Counted from the first letter of the stretch, positions 34,127 through 43,527 are shown. The stretch is 56,218 nt of DNA from Chloroflexota bacterium (GCA_035652535.1 DASRDP010000092.1:1-56218), one strand, 5' to 3'. Notes: generated by a model from the sequence alone, not told the origin. Program-made: numbers and translations.

Positions 34127-34819
34127 ATGTACCAGCCGGAAAATTCAGACCGCTCGGCGCTCACCGATGAGCAGCGGGCCCGGCTCGTCGACGATGAGCT
34201 GCGCAACGCGGAGATCTCTCTGGTCGTCTCCGTCCAGGGGCGCGAGGTGAGATTGAGCGGCGTGGTCCATAGCCACACCCAGCGCGCGCACGCGGTAACC
34301 ATCGCTCGACGCGTGCTGCCGGGATTCCGAATCGTGAGCGAGATCGCCGTTCGGCCTCCGGAGCCAGAGCCTATCCCGGGGGATGTCGTGGTGCGAATCC
34401 ATCCAGACGAGCCCGAGGTGGCTGATCGCTACGTGACGGATATCACGCAGACGACGGAGCAGGGGCTCGCTTTCTTTCCGCCGACTGACCCGGTCGTGGT
34501 CCCCGGGGAGCGCGGTCTGGAGCTGCGCGGTGGGTTCAGTGCAACGTCAATGGACTCGCTCACCGAGAATGAGAACGCGAGCACGCCGGACGAACCGGGC
34601 TCGCGTGGCGATGAGGCGATCGCCGATGACATTCGGCGCGAGCTCGCGGAAGATTCGATGACCGCCTTCCTCTCGATCGACGTGCGTGTTGAGCGGGGCG
34701 TCGCGACGCTGAGTGGGACTGTCCGCCATTTGGAGGACGCGGACGCGGCCGAGGAAGTGGCCGCGCGGGTCCCGGGGGTCGTCGACGTCCGTGAGCGGCT
34801 GGAAGTGCTCGGCGTGTAG
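34127..34819 (+). CDS. BON-domain protein
   Basis: 230 residues. The C-terminal BON domain (EAIADDIRRELAEDSMTAFL, DVRVERGVATLSGTVRHLED, VVDVRERLEVLG) is clear; an N-terminal BON-like repeat is seen at ISLVVSVQGREVRLSGVVHS. The middle (about 80-150) is proline- and acid-rich. No signal peptide. AGGGAGG precedes the ATG by 7 nt. Third gene of the hydrolase-PRTase-BON set; distinct from the triple-BON protein at 21548. Confidence 0.82.
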   Translation: MYQPENSDRSALTDEQRARLVDDELRNAEISLVVSVQGREVRLSGVVHSHTQRAHAVTIARRVLPGFRIVSEIAVRPPEPEPIPGDVVVRIHPDEPEVADRYVTDITQTTEQGLAFFPPTDPVVVPGERGLELRGGFSATSMDSLTENENASTPDEPGSRGDEAIADDIRRELAEDSMTAFLSIDVRVERGVATLSGTVRHLEDADAAEEVAARVPGVVDVRERLEVLGV

Positions 34820-34977
34820 CACGGTGCCGAATGACCGATCACCCTCCGATTGGTCGAAGGGGATGCGGTCTGCCGGCCGCCTGGTTGGCGGCAACGGCCG
34901 CATTGGCTTCGCGGAAGATCGCTCGCAGGATAGGCACCTGACGCAAAGGATTCGGCGCGCCCAGCCGAGCTGGCGCC

Positions 34978-35003
34978 GTCCCCCGTCATCGCCGTCGGGG
35001 GAC
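34978..35003. terminator. Perfect 8-bp hairpin in convergent spacer
   Basis: GTCCCCCG (34978-34985) and CGGGGGAC (34996-35003) flank a 10-nt loop, between the BON gene and the convergent zinc-ribbon gene. Likely a factor-assisted terminator; no T-run. The 216-nt spacer also has a GCGGTCTGCCGGCCGCC-type imperfect palindrome near 34865-34900. Confidence 0.45.
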
Positions 35004-35035
35004 ACGGCGGGGAGCGCCCCGGGCCATCGGATCGA

Positions 35036-35254
35036 CTAAGCCGCCGGAGGCTCGGCCGTCTCCTGTTCGGTCATGGCGGCCTCGCCGGCGCGCTCCCGGC
35101 GCGCGCTGGCGAGCGCGGTCGGCTCGCGTGGTCGAACAACCTCGGCCATCGGGAATGACCGCGCGCAGGCGAAGCAGCTCACCCAGCCCGGATCGTCGAC
35201 GTCGTCGTGCATGTCGCCGCCGCAAACCGGGCATGCGTGCAAGTACCAGTTCAT
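35036..35254 (-). CDS. Small zinc-ribbon protein
   Basis: 72 residues, MNWYLHACPVCGGDMHDDVD then WVSCFACARSFPMAEVV: two CxxC knuckles 17 residues apart form a zinc ribbon. The C-terminal half is Ala/Glu-rich and probably disordered. Good Shine-Dalgarno (GAGGAGG on the minus strand). Function unknown; such proteins often act as RNA or protein adaptors. Confidence 0.7.
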   Translation of the reverse strand: MNWYLHACPVCGGDMHDDVDDPGWVSCFACARSFPMAEVVRPREPTALASARRERAGEAAMTEQETAEPPAA

Positions 35255-35345
35255 TGGGTCCTCCTCGGTTGGCGAACACCACGGGCAGCGTTCACCGCCT
35301 TACGCTGAAGACTATGTCGTCGAACGCATGGCAAACCCCCACCAT

Positions 35346-35359
35346 GCGGATAGTTCGCG
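35346..35359 (-). promoter_or_regulatory. Weak stress motif facing the zinc-ribbon gene
   Basis: Minus-strand CGCGAACTATCCGC, gene-facing, 92-105 nt upstream of 35254; one base of the ACTACCC core differs. A further GAGGTGGTCCCGG lies at 35369. Confidence 0.3.
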
Positions 35360-35446
35360 CCACGCAATGAGGTGGTCCCGGCGTTGCATCGCTAACCGAA
35401 AGTGCCACGCCGAACCGCCCGATGGTGCGTGGGGAGCGCACTGCGT

Positions 35447-35462
35447 GACCACTTACCCTAGG
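35447..35462 (+). promoter_or_regulatory. Weak stress motif before the GH65 gene
   Basis: GACCACTTACCCTAGG, gene-facing, about 30-45 nt before 35492. It is unusually close to the start, and the core has an extra T. Confidence 0.3.
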
Positions 35463-35491
35463 AATTGTGAGATTGGCGAACGGGAGGAGCC

Positions 35492-37858
35492 ATGCAAGCG
35501 CTCGAGATTGCGGTTCCTCCACGAGCGCTTCCGCGCATGCGCGCCACCACGGATCTGGCTGAGGTGGCGCACGACACGCTTCCCGAAGCGCCGCGCGATC
35601 CCGCCTGGAGCATCAGGGAGCGTCGCTTCTCCCCGGCTACGGAGCCGTCCGTAGAGGCCCGATTCTCGGTGTCGAACGGCCTCGTCGGCGTGCGCGGCTC
35701 GCTCGAAGAGGAGGCGTCGTCGCCCCACCCGCGGACGCTCGCCGCGGGACTGTTCGATCCCCTGGATGGGGACGTCGCGGTTCCGGGACTCGTTCCCGCG
35801 CCCGATTACCTCGGTCTGCGCATGTACGTCGATGGCGTCCCCATTGGATACGAGACGTCAGGGGTGCGGAGCCAGGTCCGCACCCTCGATCTTCGGCGAG
35901 CGGCCCTATGGCGTGAATGGTCGTACGATGATGGCAACGGCGGATCGGTCCGCGTGCGGACGCTGCGCTTCGCGTCAGCAGTGCACCGGGCGCTCACCGT
36001 CCACGTCACAGAGATCTCCGCGGATCACCATGTGGAGCTTTTGCTCCACCAGCAGTGCGCGCGCTGCGATGCGCATCTCGTTTGCGTCTCCTCAAGCGGG
36101 CACCGAACCGTTTGGGAGACCAAGAATCGAAAGCGGCGGCTGTACGTGGCCCGCTCGTCCATCCTCGAGCGCGCTCCCGGCCACTGTGAGCGCATCACGC
36201 CCACGGACGATGGGTCGTTGCTGAGCGTTCGTCTCGATCCCAACAGTCCAGTCACTCTCACTCGAATCGTGGCGATGGCGCCCGACTGGGCGCTCGGCGA
36301 CCAGGAAGCACTCGACGCGACATTGGAGCGCGCGTGCCGCGCGGGCGGGAGTCGGCTCCTCGATGAGCACGTGGATGCCTGGCGGCGGCGCTGGCACGCC
36401 AGTGACGTCGAGGTGGCCGGCGATGATCGGGCCCAGCGGGCCCTTCGGTTCGCGGCGTACCATCTTCTCAGCGCAGCGAACCCGGGGAGTGACGTCGCCT
36501 CGGTTGGCGCGCGCGGTCTCACCGGCGACGCCTACTGGGGCCACGTGTTCTGGGATACGGACATTTTCCTCCTCCCCTTCTACACCTTCACGTGGCCCGA
36601 GGCCGCGCGCGCGATGCTGATGTATCGCCATCGCGGCCTCGACGCAGCCCGAGAAAAGGCGAGACGACATGGGTACCGAGGCGCGCTGTTTGCGTGGGAG
36701 GCCGGAGCGAACGGGGAAGAATCCACGCCCGACTTCGTGTACGGACCGAACGGCTCGCGGATCGAGATCAAAACCGGCGCCGAGGAGCACCACATCAGCG
36801 CGGACGTCGCGTACGCGGTATGGCAGTACTGGCGGGTAACCGGTGATGACGCGTTCATGCGGGACGCGGGTTCGGAGATTATGCTGGAGACCGCTCGGTT
36901 CTGGGCCAGCCGCGCCAAGCTCCACGACGACGGCCGGTACCACATCGGCCGCGTTATTGGCCCGGACGAGTACCATGAGGACGTCGACGACAATGCATAC
37001 ACGAACCTGCTCGCCCGGTGGAACCTCCGCCGGGGGCTCGACGTGTCGCGCATCGTGGAGGAGCGCTGGCCCGAACGATGGGCCGAGCTGAATGGGGCGC
37101 TGGGGATCACCAAGGGCGAGCTGCGAGCCTGGCGGCGAATTGCTTCCCGCATCGCAGTCGGTGTCGATCCCGTCAGCAACGTGATCGAACAGTTCGCCGG
37201 CTACTTCGGGCTTGCACCCATCGACCTGAGCGCATTCGAGCCGCGCACGCAGCCGATGGACGTACTGCTGGGCCACGACGCAATTCAGCGATCACAAGTC
37301 ATCAAACAGGCCGACGTCGTCATGCTTCTCGCGCTGCTCGAGGACGAATTCACCGGCCGACAGCGGGTGGCGAACTTCCGCTATTACGAGCCGCGCTGCG
37401 GCCACGGAAGCTCGCTTTCCCCCGCGATTCACGCGCTGGTGAGCGCACGTCTCGGAGACGTGGACTTGGCCTACCGGTACTTCCAACAGGCTGCGAGCGT
37501 CGACCTCGACGACGCGCTGGGGAACGCGGCGTCCGGGATCCATATGGCGACCCAGGGTGGCCTGTGGCAGGCCGCGGTCATGGGCTTCGCCGGGCTCAAG
37601 CTGAGCGGCGACGGATTACGCCTCGACCCGCGCTTGCCATCTGCGTGGCGCTCGATGGCATTCAGAGTCCAGTGGCAAGGACGCCAGGTCCACTTCGAGA
37701 TCCTGCAGGCGCCACGGACGGTGAACGTCACGCTGGAACGCGGCGAGCCATTCACGGTGCACGTGGGAAAGCGCTCGCACGTTCTTGAGCGTGGTGAGGT
37801 GTGGACCAGCGCTCGAGGGACGCGAGGGCGCCAGGGAAGGGAGGCCGCGAATGTCTGA
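35492..37858 (+). CDS. GH65 family glycoside phosphorylase (trehalose/kojibiose/maltose type)
   Basis: 788 residues. Phosphorolyses or hydrolyses an alpha-glucosyl disaccharide in the cytoplasm. Family blocks: FSVSNGLVGVRGSLEE, GDAYWGHVFWDTDIFLLPFY, the catalytic acid Glu in RVIGPDEYHEDVDDNAYTN, VIKQADVVMLLALL for the phosphate side, and YEPRCGHGSSLSPAIHALVS. Disaccharide specificity cannot be read from these motifs. GAGGAGCC precedes ATG 35492. The USP gene overlaps its last 8 nt, so they are coupled. A GH65 domain is fused to OtsB1 (Rv2006) in M. tuberculosis, also in the DosR regulon; here it stands alone. Confidence 0.9.
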   Translation: MQALEIAVPPRALPRMRATTDLAEVAHDTLPEAPRDPAWSIRERRFSPATEPSVEARFSVSNGLVGVRGSLEEEASSPHPRTLAAGLFDPLDGDVAVPGLVPAPDYLGLRMYVDGVPIGYETSGVRSQVRTLDLRRAALWREWSYDDGNGGSVRVRTLRFASAVHRALTVHVTEISADHHVELLLHQQCARCDAHLVCVSSSGHRTVWETKNRKRRLYVARSSILERAPGHCERITPTDDGSLLSVRLDPNSPVTLTRIVAMAPDWALGDQEALDATLERACRAGGSRLLDEHVDAWRRRWHASDVEVAGDDRAQRALRFAAYHLLSAANPGSDVASVGARGLTGDAYWGHVFWDTDIFLLPFYTFTWPEAARAMLMYRHRGLDAAREKARRHGYRGALFAWEAGANGEESTPDFVYGPNGSRIEIKTGAEEHHISADVAYAVWQYWRVTGDDAFMRDAGSEIMLETARFWASRAKLHDDGRYHIGRVIGPDEYHEDVDDNAYTNLLARWNLRRGLDVSRIVEERWPERWAELNGALGITKGELRAWRRIASRIAVGVDPVSNVIEQFAGYFGLAPIDLSAFEPRTQPMDVLLGHDAIQRSQVIKQADVVMLLALLEDEFTGRQRVANFRYYEPRCGHGSSLSPAIHALVSARLGDVDLAYRYFQQAASVDLDDALGNAASGIHMATQGGLWQAAVMGFAGLKLSGDGLRLDPRLPSAWRSMAFRVQWQGRQVHFEILQAPRTVNVTLERGEPFTVHVGKRSHVLERGEVWTSARGTRGRQGREAANV

Positions 37859-38771
37859 GACCGAACGCGGCTCTGAGCACGTCGTTCTCGTCGCCCTCGA
37901 CGGATCCTCCGCTGCCACGGCCGCGGTGCCGGTGGCATGCACCGTCGCCCGTCAGCTCAATGCGCAGGTGGAGGCGCTCTACGTCGCGACCGGCGAAGCG
38001 GCCGAGACCGATGTGCGGTCGCGCTTGGGGCTGAACACGAGGGACTATGCCCACATCCCGCTGCGTATCGCCCACGGAGACCCCGCGGAGGAGATATTGC
38101 GCGCAGGCGAGGATCCGCGTGTCGCGCTCGTTGTCCTCGCGACCCACGGGCGCCGAATCCGCCCAGGGGGCGCTCTCGCTCCGGTCCCGCGGCGCGTGGC
38201 CGCTGGCACGAGCCGCCCAGTGCTGTTGGTCCGGCCGGAAGCCGCGCCGGCGCAGCAGCACCTTCCGTTCTTTCGGCGGCTCCTGTTTCCCGTCGATGGG
38301 ACACCGACCACCGTGGATGCCTTCGCCACCGCGACGGAGCTCGCAGCCCGTCTGGGAACCGAAATCGATGTGCTCTTCGTGGTCTATCCAAAGCAGGCCG
38401 CCCCAGTGGAACGCGGAACGATGACGCCACCCTATTACGTCGATCAGCCCCACCACGAATGGCCGGCATGGCAAACGCGCGTTGCGCACTGGATCCGGCG
38501 GCATTGCGCGGACCTTCCCCAGGAGACCGTGATTCGCGCGCGAGTCGTCCGGGCTCGTAATCTGACCGAGGTTGGTGAAGTGATCGCCAGGTTTGCGGCC
38601 GAGCGGGCCGCGGACGGCATTGTTCTCGTGCGCCGCAGTCACCTTGAACACGGCCGCGCAGCCATCTTGCGCGCCGTTCTGGAACGTACGCCCTGCCCGG
38701 TCCTCCTCGTCGCCGGAGAGCCTCAGCGAGTGGGACGCCTCAGGCAACGGCCGCGCGAGGCTGTCGCGTAA
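37851..38771 (+). CDS. Universal stress protein, tandem UspA domains (third copy)
   Basis: 306 residues, two UspA domains (HVVLVALDGSSAATAAVPVA and FRRLLFPVDGTPTTVDAFAT). As in the USP at 12981, the ATP-binding G-x2-G-x9-G-S/T is not intact in either half. It carries the block MTPPYYVDQPHHEWPAW shared with that protein. Start at ATG 37851 overlaps the GH65 stop by 8 nt, with AAGGGAGG at 37837, so translation is coupled to the GH65 enzyme. Confidence 0.88.
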   Translation: MSETERGSEHVVLVALDGSSAATAAVPVACTVARQLNAQVEALYVATGEAAETDVRSRLGLNTRDYAHIPLRIAHGDPAEEILRAGEDPRVALVVLATHGRRIRPGGALAPVPRRVAAGTSRPVLLVRPEAAPAQQHLPFFRRLLFPVDGTPTTVDAFATATELAARLGTEIDVLFVVYPKQAAPVERGTMTPPYYVDQPHHEWPAWQTRVAHWIRRHCADLPQETVIRARVVRARNLTEVGEVIARFAAERAADGIVLVRRSHLEHGRAAILRAVLERTPCPVLLVAGEPQRVGRLRQRPREAVA

Positions 38772-38835
38772 CGAGCCGTGCGAGCGCCATGATTCCGGAT
38801 GCGCCAGACTCGTGCACCGCGCGCGTGGGTGGGAC

Positions 38836-38850
38836 GAACCACCCCTGAGG
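38836..38850 (+). promoter_or_regulatory. Stress motif before ftsH
   Basis: GAACCACCCCTGAGG, gene-facing, about 100-115 nt before 38952. The GAACCACCCC core is identical to the hpf-facing copy at 28966. Confidence 0.45.
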
Positions 38851-38951
38851 ACGATGCTCCTCTTTGGCGCGACGACCTATGCTGAATCACAGGTCCGCGG
38901 ACACGGAACGCGCCCCGCGCGCTCCGGGAATGCCGAAGACAGGAGAAGATC

Positions 38952-40931
38952 ATGCCTCCTCCGCGGCAACCCAGCTCACAGCCGGCGGAAAGCCATCAGA
39001 CCAAGAATCCCCCGGCCGGACGGCCGTTGATGCCGCCTTGGGTTTGGTGGCTTCTCCTTATCGTAACGATGCTCTGGAACATCTATACGCTTGCCGTGCC
39101 GAAGACGGCGCCTGTGGTTTCGCTCTCCTACAGTGATTTCATCGCACAGGTGCGCGCCGGCCACGTCGCATCAGTCACAATCACCGGCCAAAATGTCGAC
39201 GGCCACTTCGCCGAGCCCATCGCGTGGCCCCCCCAAACCGGTACGCCGCCGGCAGGCGGGGCGGCGCCAGGAGAAGGGCTGTACAGTCAGTTCACCACGG
39301 TGCTCCCGCCCTTCGATGATCCAAACCTCCTCCCCCTGCTGGATCAACAGGGGGTCACGGTGACGGCCAAAGACACGAGCGGCGGCTCCTGGCTCCTGAA
39401 TCTCGCAATCAACATCCTTCCCATGCTGCTCTTCGTTGGCCTGCTGTACATGCTGAGCCGGCAAGCGCAGCGCGGTCAGCAGTCCCTCTTTGGGTTCGGC
39501 TCCAGCCGCGCTCGGCTGTACACCAGCGAGCGTCCATCGGTGACCTTCGCCGACGTCGCGGGGGAGGAAGAGGCGAAGGCCGAGTTGCGCGAGATCGTCA
39601 GCTTCTTGAAGGAGCCCGAGCGGTTTCGGGCGCTGGGCGCCCGGCTCCCGCGCGGTGTGCTCCTGGTCGGGCCCCCGGGCACGGGAAAGACGCTGCTGGC
39701 GCGCGCGGTGGCCGGAGAAGCGGGCGTGCCGTTCTTCAGCATCTCGGCGTCGGAGTTTGTCGAGCTGTTCGTCGGTGTCGGGGCCAGCCGCGTGCGCGAT
39801 CTGTTCACCAAAGCCAAGGCATCCGCTCCATCGATCGTGTTCGTGGACGAGATCGACGCGGTGGGTCGCCAGCGCGGGGCCGGCCTCGGCGGAGGAAGTG
39901 ACGAGCGGGAGCAGACCCTCAACCAGCTCCTTGTCGAGATGGACGGATTCGCCGACCAGACGAATGTCATCGTCCTCTCGGCGACGAATCGGCCGGACGT
40001 GCTGGACCCAGCGCTCCTCCGGCCCGGTCGATTCGACCGCCAGGTCACGCTCGGCTTGCCCGACCGGAACGGTCGCGAGGCCATCCTCAAGATCCACACG
40101 CGGCACCTGCCGCTCGCGACCGACGTATCCCTCGCCATTCTGGCCCGTCGAACGCCCGGCTTCTCCGGCGCGGACCTGGCCAACCTGGCCAACGAAGCGG
40201 CGCTCACCGCTGCGCGCCGCGGGGCCAAGCTCGTTAGCATGGCAGATTTCAGCGAGGCGATGGATAAGATCGTCTTCGGGACTCGCCAGGCGCTGCTCCT
40301 CAGCGAAGAGGAGCGCCGCCTGGTGGCGTACCACGAGGGCGGCCACGCGCTCGTGGCGCGGCTCACGCCCGGGGCTGACCCGGTCAGCAAGGTCACCATT
40401 ATCCCGCATGGCCGCGCGCTGGGCGCCACCGAACAGCTTGCGGAAGAGGAGCGCCACAACTATCCGCGCGCGTACCTGATGGGCCGACTCACCGTCATGC
40501 TGGGCGGTCGCGCCGCCGAGGAGCTCGTGTTCAACCAGCCGACTACTGGCGCCGAAAACGACCTGAAGCAGGCCACGGCGCTCGCGCGTCGGATGGTTGG
40601 CACCTGGGGAATGAGCCCGCAAGTGGGGCCGGTCTCCTACGGGCTTGGCGAAATGCACCCGTTCCTTGGACGGGAGCTCGCCATGCCGCGCGAGTATGCC
40701 GAGGCGACGGCCTACGAGCTAGACCGAGCAGTGCGCGACCTGATTCGCGAGGCCTACGACCTCGCGCTCGAGAAGCTGAAGTCGCAGCGCTCTCAGCTCG
40801 ACGTCCTCGCGAATGCCCTCATTGCCCGCGAGACCGTCGAGGGCCCGGAGCTGGATGCGCTGCTCGCGGAGGCCGGTCGACAGCCGTCGCAGCCAACGGA
40901 ATTTCCGGTCGCCGCTATTCCGGCTGCCTGA
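38952..40931 (+). CDS. ftsH: FtsH ATP-dependent zinc metalloprotease
   Basis: 659 residues, membrane-anchored quality-control protease. Seen in order: first helix ([20 protein letters not shown]), periplasmic domain, second helix ([20 protein letters not shown]), AAA domain with Walker A GPPGTGKT (240-247), Walker [15 protein letters not shown], the [23 protein letters not shown], and the protease site HEGGH (461-465). It is full length. AGGAGA precedes ATG 38952. Its last 17 nt overlap the convergent histidine kinase gene. Confidence 0.95.
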   Translation: MPPPRQPSSQPAESHQTKNPPAGRPLMPPWVWWLLLIVTMLWNIYTLAVPKTAPVVSLSYSDFIAQVRAGHVASVTITGQNVDGHFAEPIAWPPQTGTPPAGGAAPGEGLYSQFTTVLPPFDDPNLLPLLDQQGVTVTAKDTSGGSWLLNLAINILPMLLFVGLLYMLSRQAQRGQQSLFGFGSSRARLYTSERPSVTFADVAGEEEAKAELREIVSFLKEPERFRALGARLPRGVLLVGPPGTGKTLLARAVAGEAGVPFFSISASEFVELFVGVGASRVRDLFTKAKASAPSIVFVDEIDAVGRQRGAGLGGGSDEREQTLNQLLVEMDGFADQTNVIVLSATNRPDVLDPALLRPGRFDRQVTLGLPDRNGREAILKIHTRHLPLATDVSLAILARRTPGFSGADLANLANEAALTAARRGAKLVSMADFSEAMDKIVFGTRQALLLSEEERRLVAYHEGGHALVARLTPGADPVSKVTIIPHGRALGATEQLAEEERHNYPRAYLMGRLTVMLGGRAAEELVFNQPTTGAENDLKQATALARRMVGTWGMSPQVGPVSYGLGEMHPFLGRELAMPREYAEATAYELDRAVRDLIREAYDLALEKLKSQRSQLDVLANALIARETVEGPELDALLAEAGRQPSQPTEFPVAAIPAA

Positions 40932-42555
40932 CTGGCTCGATCGGCAGGCGGACCGTAAACACGCTGCCGAGCCCCTGGCGGCTTCGAACGGCGATGGACC
41001 CGCCGTGGAGTTTGACGACCTCCCGCGCGCTCGCCAACCCGAGGCCGGTGCCCTGAATCTTTCCGGCGACGTTCGTACCGCGATGGAACGGCTCGAAGAT
41101 CCGAGCGAATTCATCCCTGGGGATCCCCAACCCGTGATCGCGAACAGTGAGACTGGCCCATGCCCCGCGGGGTGTCACGATACGCCTGAGCCCCACGGCG
41201 ATTCGACCTCCGCCGGGGCTATATTTCAATGCGTTGTCGAGGAGGTTCCGCACCACGCGTTCAAGGCGAGGCTGGTCCCACATCCCGACGAATGGGCCGC
41301 CACTCACCGTGCAGGTGATGAGGTACGTCGATCCGCCATACTGCGCGCGCACGTCCGCTACCACGAACCGCACGATTTCGGCCAGGTCGCATGCGGAGCG
41401 ATTCATCTCCAGGCTCTTCCCCAGCTGCGACTGCGACGCGTCCGCCAGGTCGTTCACGAGGTTTGCCATGCGCATCGTGGTCTGTTCGATGCGCGCAACC
41501 TGGTCGATCAGTGAGCTGGCTGGCTTGCCGGCCCTTGCACGCGAAGCCTGGATGTGGAGCATCTGCACGCGGGCGCGAATGCTCGCCAGCGGCGCCTTCA
41601 GGTCGTGCGCGACGAGCGCCAGCACGTGGTCGCGCATCTCGACCGCGCGCTCGTGCTCCTGGTGCGCCAGAGCCAGCTCGATGGCCGGCGCAATGCGCTG
41701 GGCGACGGCCTCCAGGAACTGAACCTCGTCCTCCTTGAAGGGGTGGGGCTGTGACATCCCGACGACGACCGCCCCGAGCACGCGTCCCTGCGTCAGGAGT
41801 GGCGTTCCCACGACGGCACGGATCCCCGCGTCGAGCATCTGCCGCCCCCCACCCGGGCAGCCGGTGAGGTCGGCGTGCGCGACCGTCCGCCCGGCGGCCA
41901 CGACGTGCGCGGCGAACTGGCTCTCCACGGGGGTGCTGTCCGGCGCGGTTTCCCCGAGTCCCCACGCAGCGAGCCGCACGAGGACGCCACGCGGTTGGTC
42001 ATGCAGAACGATGGCGGATGCATCCGCGGCGAGCGCGTCACGGATGGGACCCAGAAGCGCGGCCGGCAATTCATTCGGCACCAGATGCACCAGCGTACTG
42101 TCCGTCACGGCCTGGAGCCTCCGGAGCTGGGCTTCCCGCTCGATGACGTCCCGTTCTGCCCGCTGGCGCTCGAATGCGAATCGAATTGAGCGCACCAGCG
42201 CGTCGCCCGTCAGCCCTTCTTTTGGAAGAAGATCCTGCGCGCCCTCCTGAAACAGTTCCGCCGCGGCGTTTTCCTCTGCGAGGCCGGCCAGGAGGATGAC
42301 AGGAATGCTGGGAAAGCGGGCGCGAAGGGTGCGAAGCTCCACCAAGCCCTCGACGTCGAAAAGCTTCAGACCGAGCATCACCGCGTCGAAGCGGCGCTCG
42401 GAGAGTCGATCCAGACCTGACGAGAAACCATCGGCCCAGTCGAGCACGATGCGGGGGTCCGGGAGGGCCGCCAGCAGCTCACGGAGCTTTCGGGCCTCCG
42501 CGGGGTCGTCGTCGATGAGGAGCACCTGGAGCTCAGCCGGTTCTCTTCGGTTCAT
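40915..42555 (-). CDS. REC-GAF-histidine kinase hybrid
   Basis: 546 residues from ATG 42555 (preceded by GGAAAGAAG; GTG 42561 is an alternative). Layout: receiver domain (about 10-120), GAF domain (about 145-295), HisKA with the H-box [13 protein letters not shown] (His317) and a HATPase_c domain with N-box [16 protein letters not shown] and G-boxes [24 protein letters not shown]. The receiver keeps the acidic cluster (LLIDDDP) and the lysine (LLPKEG), but the phospho-acceptor position is Gly62 ([10 protein letters not shown]), so it cannot be phosphorylated normally. The NarL/LuxR-type gene lies upstream in the same orientation. GAF sensing recalls DosS/DosT, but haem ligands are not determined. 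Confidence 0.88.
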   Translation of the reverse strand: MNRREPAELQVLLIDDDPAEARKLRELLAALPDPRIVLDWADGFSSGLDRLSERRFDAVMLGLKLFDVEGLVELRTLRARFPSIPVILLAGLAEENAAAELFQEGAQDLLPKEGLTGDALVRSIRFAFERQRAERDVIEREAQLRRLQAVTDSTLVHLVPNELPAALLGPIRDALAADASAIVLHDQPRGVLVRLAAWGLGETAPDSTPVESQFAAHVVAAGRTVAHADLTGCPGGGRQMLDAGIRAVVGTPLLTQGRVLGAVVVGMSQPHPFKEDEVQFLEAVAQRIAPAIELALAHQEHERAVEMRDHVLALVAHDLKAPLASIRARVQMLHIQASRARAGKPASSLIDQVARIEQTTMRMANLVNDLADASQSQLGKSLEMNRSACDLAEIVRFVVADVRAQYGGSTYLITCTVSGGPFVGMWDQPRLERVVRNLLDNALKYSPGGGRIAVGLRRIVTPRGAWASLTVRDHGLGIPRDEFARIFEPFHRGTNVAGKIQGTGLGLASAREVVKLHGGSIAVRSRQGLGSVFTVRLPIEPVRQPE

Positions 42556-42658
42556 CGGCACTTCTTTCCGCCTGACGGTCCCAATCGAATGGCTGAGGTG
42601 ACTGGATGTTCAGTTGATGGATCATCTCAAAGGTTTACAGAAGAGTCAACAAATTTGC

Positions 42659-42695
42659 GGCCCCCTCGGTGCCATTACGCCTGCACCGAAGGGCC
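42659..42695 (-). terminator. Long hairpin between the LuxR-type gene and the kinase
   Basis: GGCCCCCTCGGTGC (42659-42672) pairs with GCACCGAAGGGCC (42683-42695) across a 10-nt loop; beside it is GGCCAA-N4-TTGGCC. On the minus strand it follows the regulator stop by 35 nt and is followed by AAATTT. It may separate expression of the two genes. Confidence 0.45.
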
Positions 42696-42729
42696 AACTT
42701 TTTGGCCGCAATGCTCCTGGCCGTGACCG

Positions 42730-43389
42730 CTATTCGACGAGGCGGCGCTGGGCCGCCCGCATGCCCAGCTCGAAAAGGCTTTGCGCGCCCAGCTTGGGCT
42801 TGAGGTCTGCGATCACGCGTCGAACCGTGCGCCGGCTCAGGTGCTCCTCCCGGGCGATTTGGTCTTCGCTCATGCCGTCACTCAGTCGCGTTAGGATGAC
42901 GTGCTCGCGCTCGGAGAGCTGGAGGTACGAGGGCGCGTGGGAACCGGGGACCATTCCGCCCTCGATGAACGCCTGCCCCACCGAACGGCTCACCACCATG
43001 AAGGCCCCGGTGCAGACGAGGGCGAGACAATGCCGAAGCATGTCCAGGGACAGGTCACGCCAGAGCCAGTATCCGACCGCGCCGTTGCGCGCGTAAGTCG
43101 CCAGCTCTTCGGCCTCGAAGCGGCCCGCGATCACGATGACCAGCGCATTGGGCGCGATGCGCCGGACGTCACGCACGAAGGTCGCGGAGGATGCGCCCTC
43201 GACGACTCCCGCGCACACGATGACGTCGGGCGGAGTGGCCGCGGCCAGCTCAATGGCATGGGCGCACGTTGCCGCCTCGAGAACCCGGTGGACTTCGGGG
43301 GCCGTCTGAATCGCTGCCCGAACATCGCTCCAGCCCAACTCTCGTGAAGCGACGACGAGGGCAGTCCTGCCGGATGCGCCTGCCGCCAA
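42730..43389 (-). CDS. Atypical NarL/FixJ (LuxR-HTH) response regulator with degenerate receiver
   Basis: 219 residues. The C-terminal LuxR-type HTH (158-219: QLSEREHVILTRLSDGMSED, QIAREEHLSRRTVRRVIADL) is intact. The N-terminal domain keeps the receiver fold pattern but not its active site: Ala14-Ser15 replace the acidic pair, Ala60 stands where the phospho-acceptor Asp should be (PPDVIVCAGVVEG), and Trp110 replaces the conserved Lys (GYWLWRD). It should therefore act independently of classical phosphotransfer. TTG start at 43389 behind AGGAGGAG. DosR belongs to the same regulator family, making this a candidate for reading the shared motif (inference). Confidence 0.85.
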   Translation of the reverse strand: MAAGASGRTALVVASRELGWSDVRAAIQTAPEVHRVLEAATCAHAIELAAATPPDVIVCAGVVEGASSATFVRDVRRIAPNALVIVIAGRFEAEELATYARNGAVGYWLWRDLSLDMLRHCLALVCTGAFMVVSRSVGQAFIEGGMVPGSHAPSYLQLSEREHVILTRLSDGMSEDQIAREEHLSRRTVRRVIADLKPKLGAQSLFELGMRAAQRRLVE

Positions 43390-43527
43390 CCTCTCTCCTC
43401 CTCGCCTGCTGCCCGCGAGGCGGAACTGAACGCGATTGATGACGCTCCGGGGCCTTCGCTGTCTGTCGTTTTGCAGATCGCAGGTTCTACCGCCGTTTCT
43501 ATTCTAGGCATACTGGTGTCTACGCGT

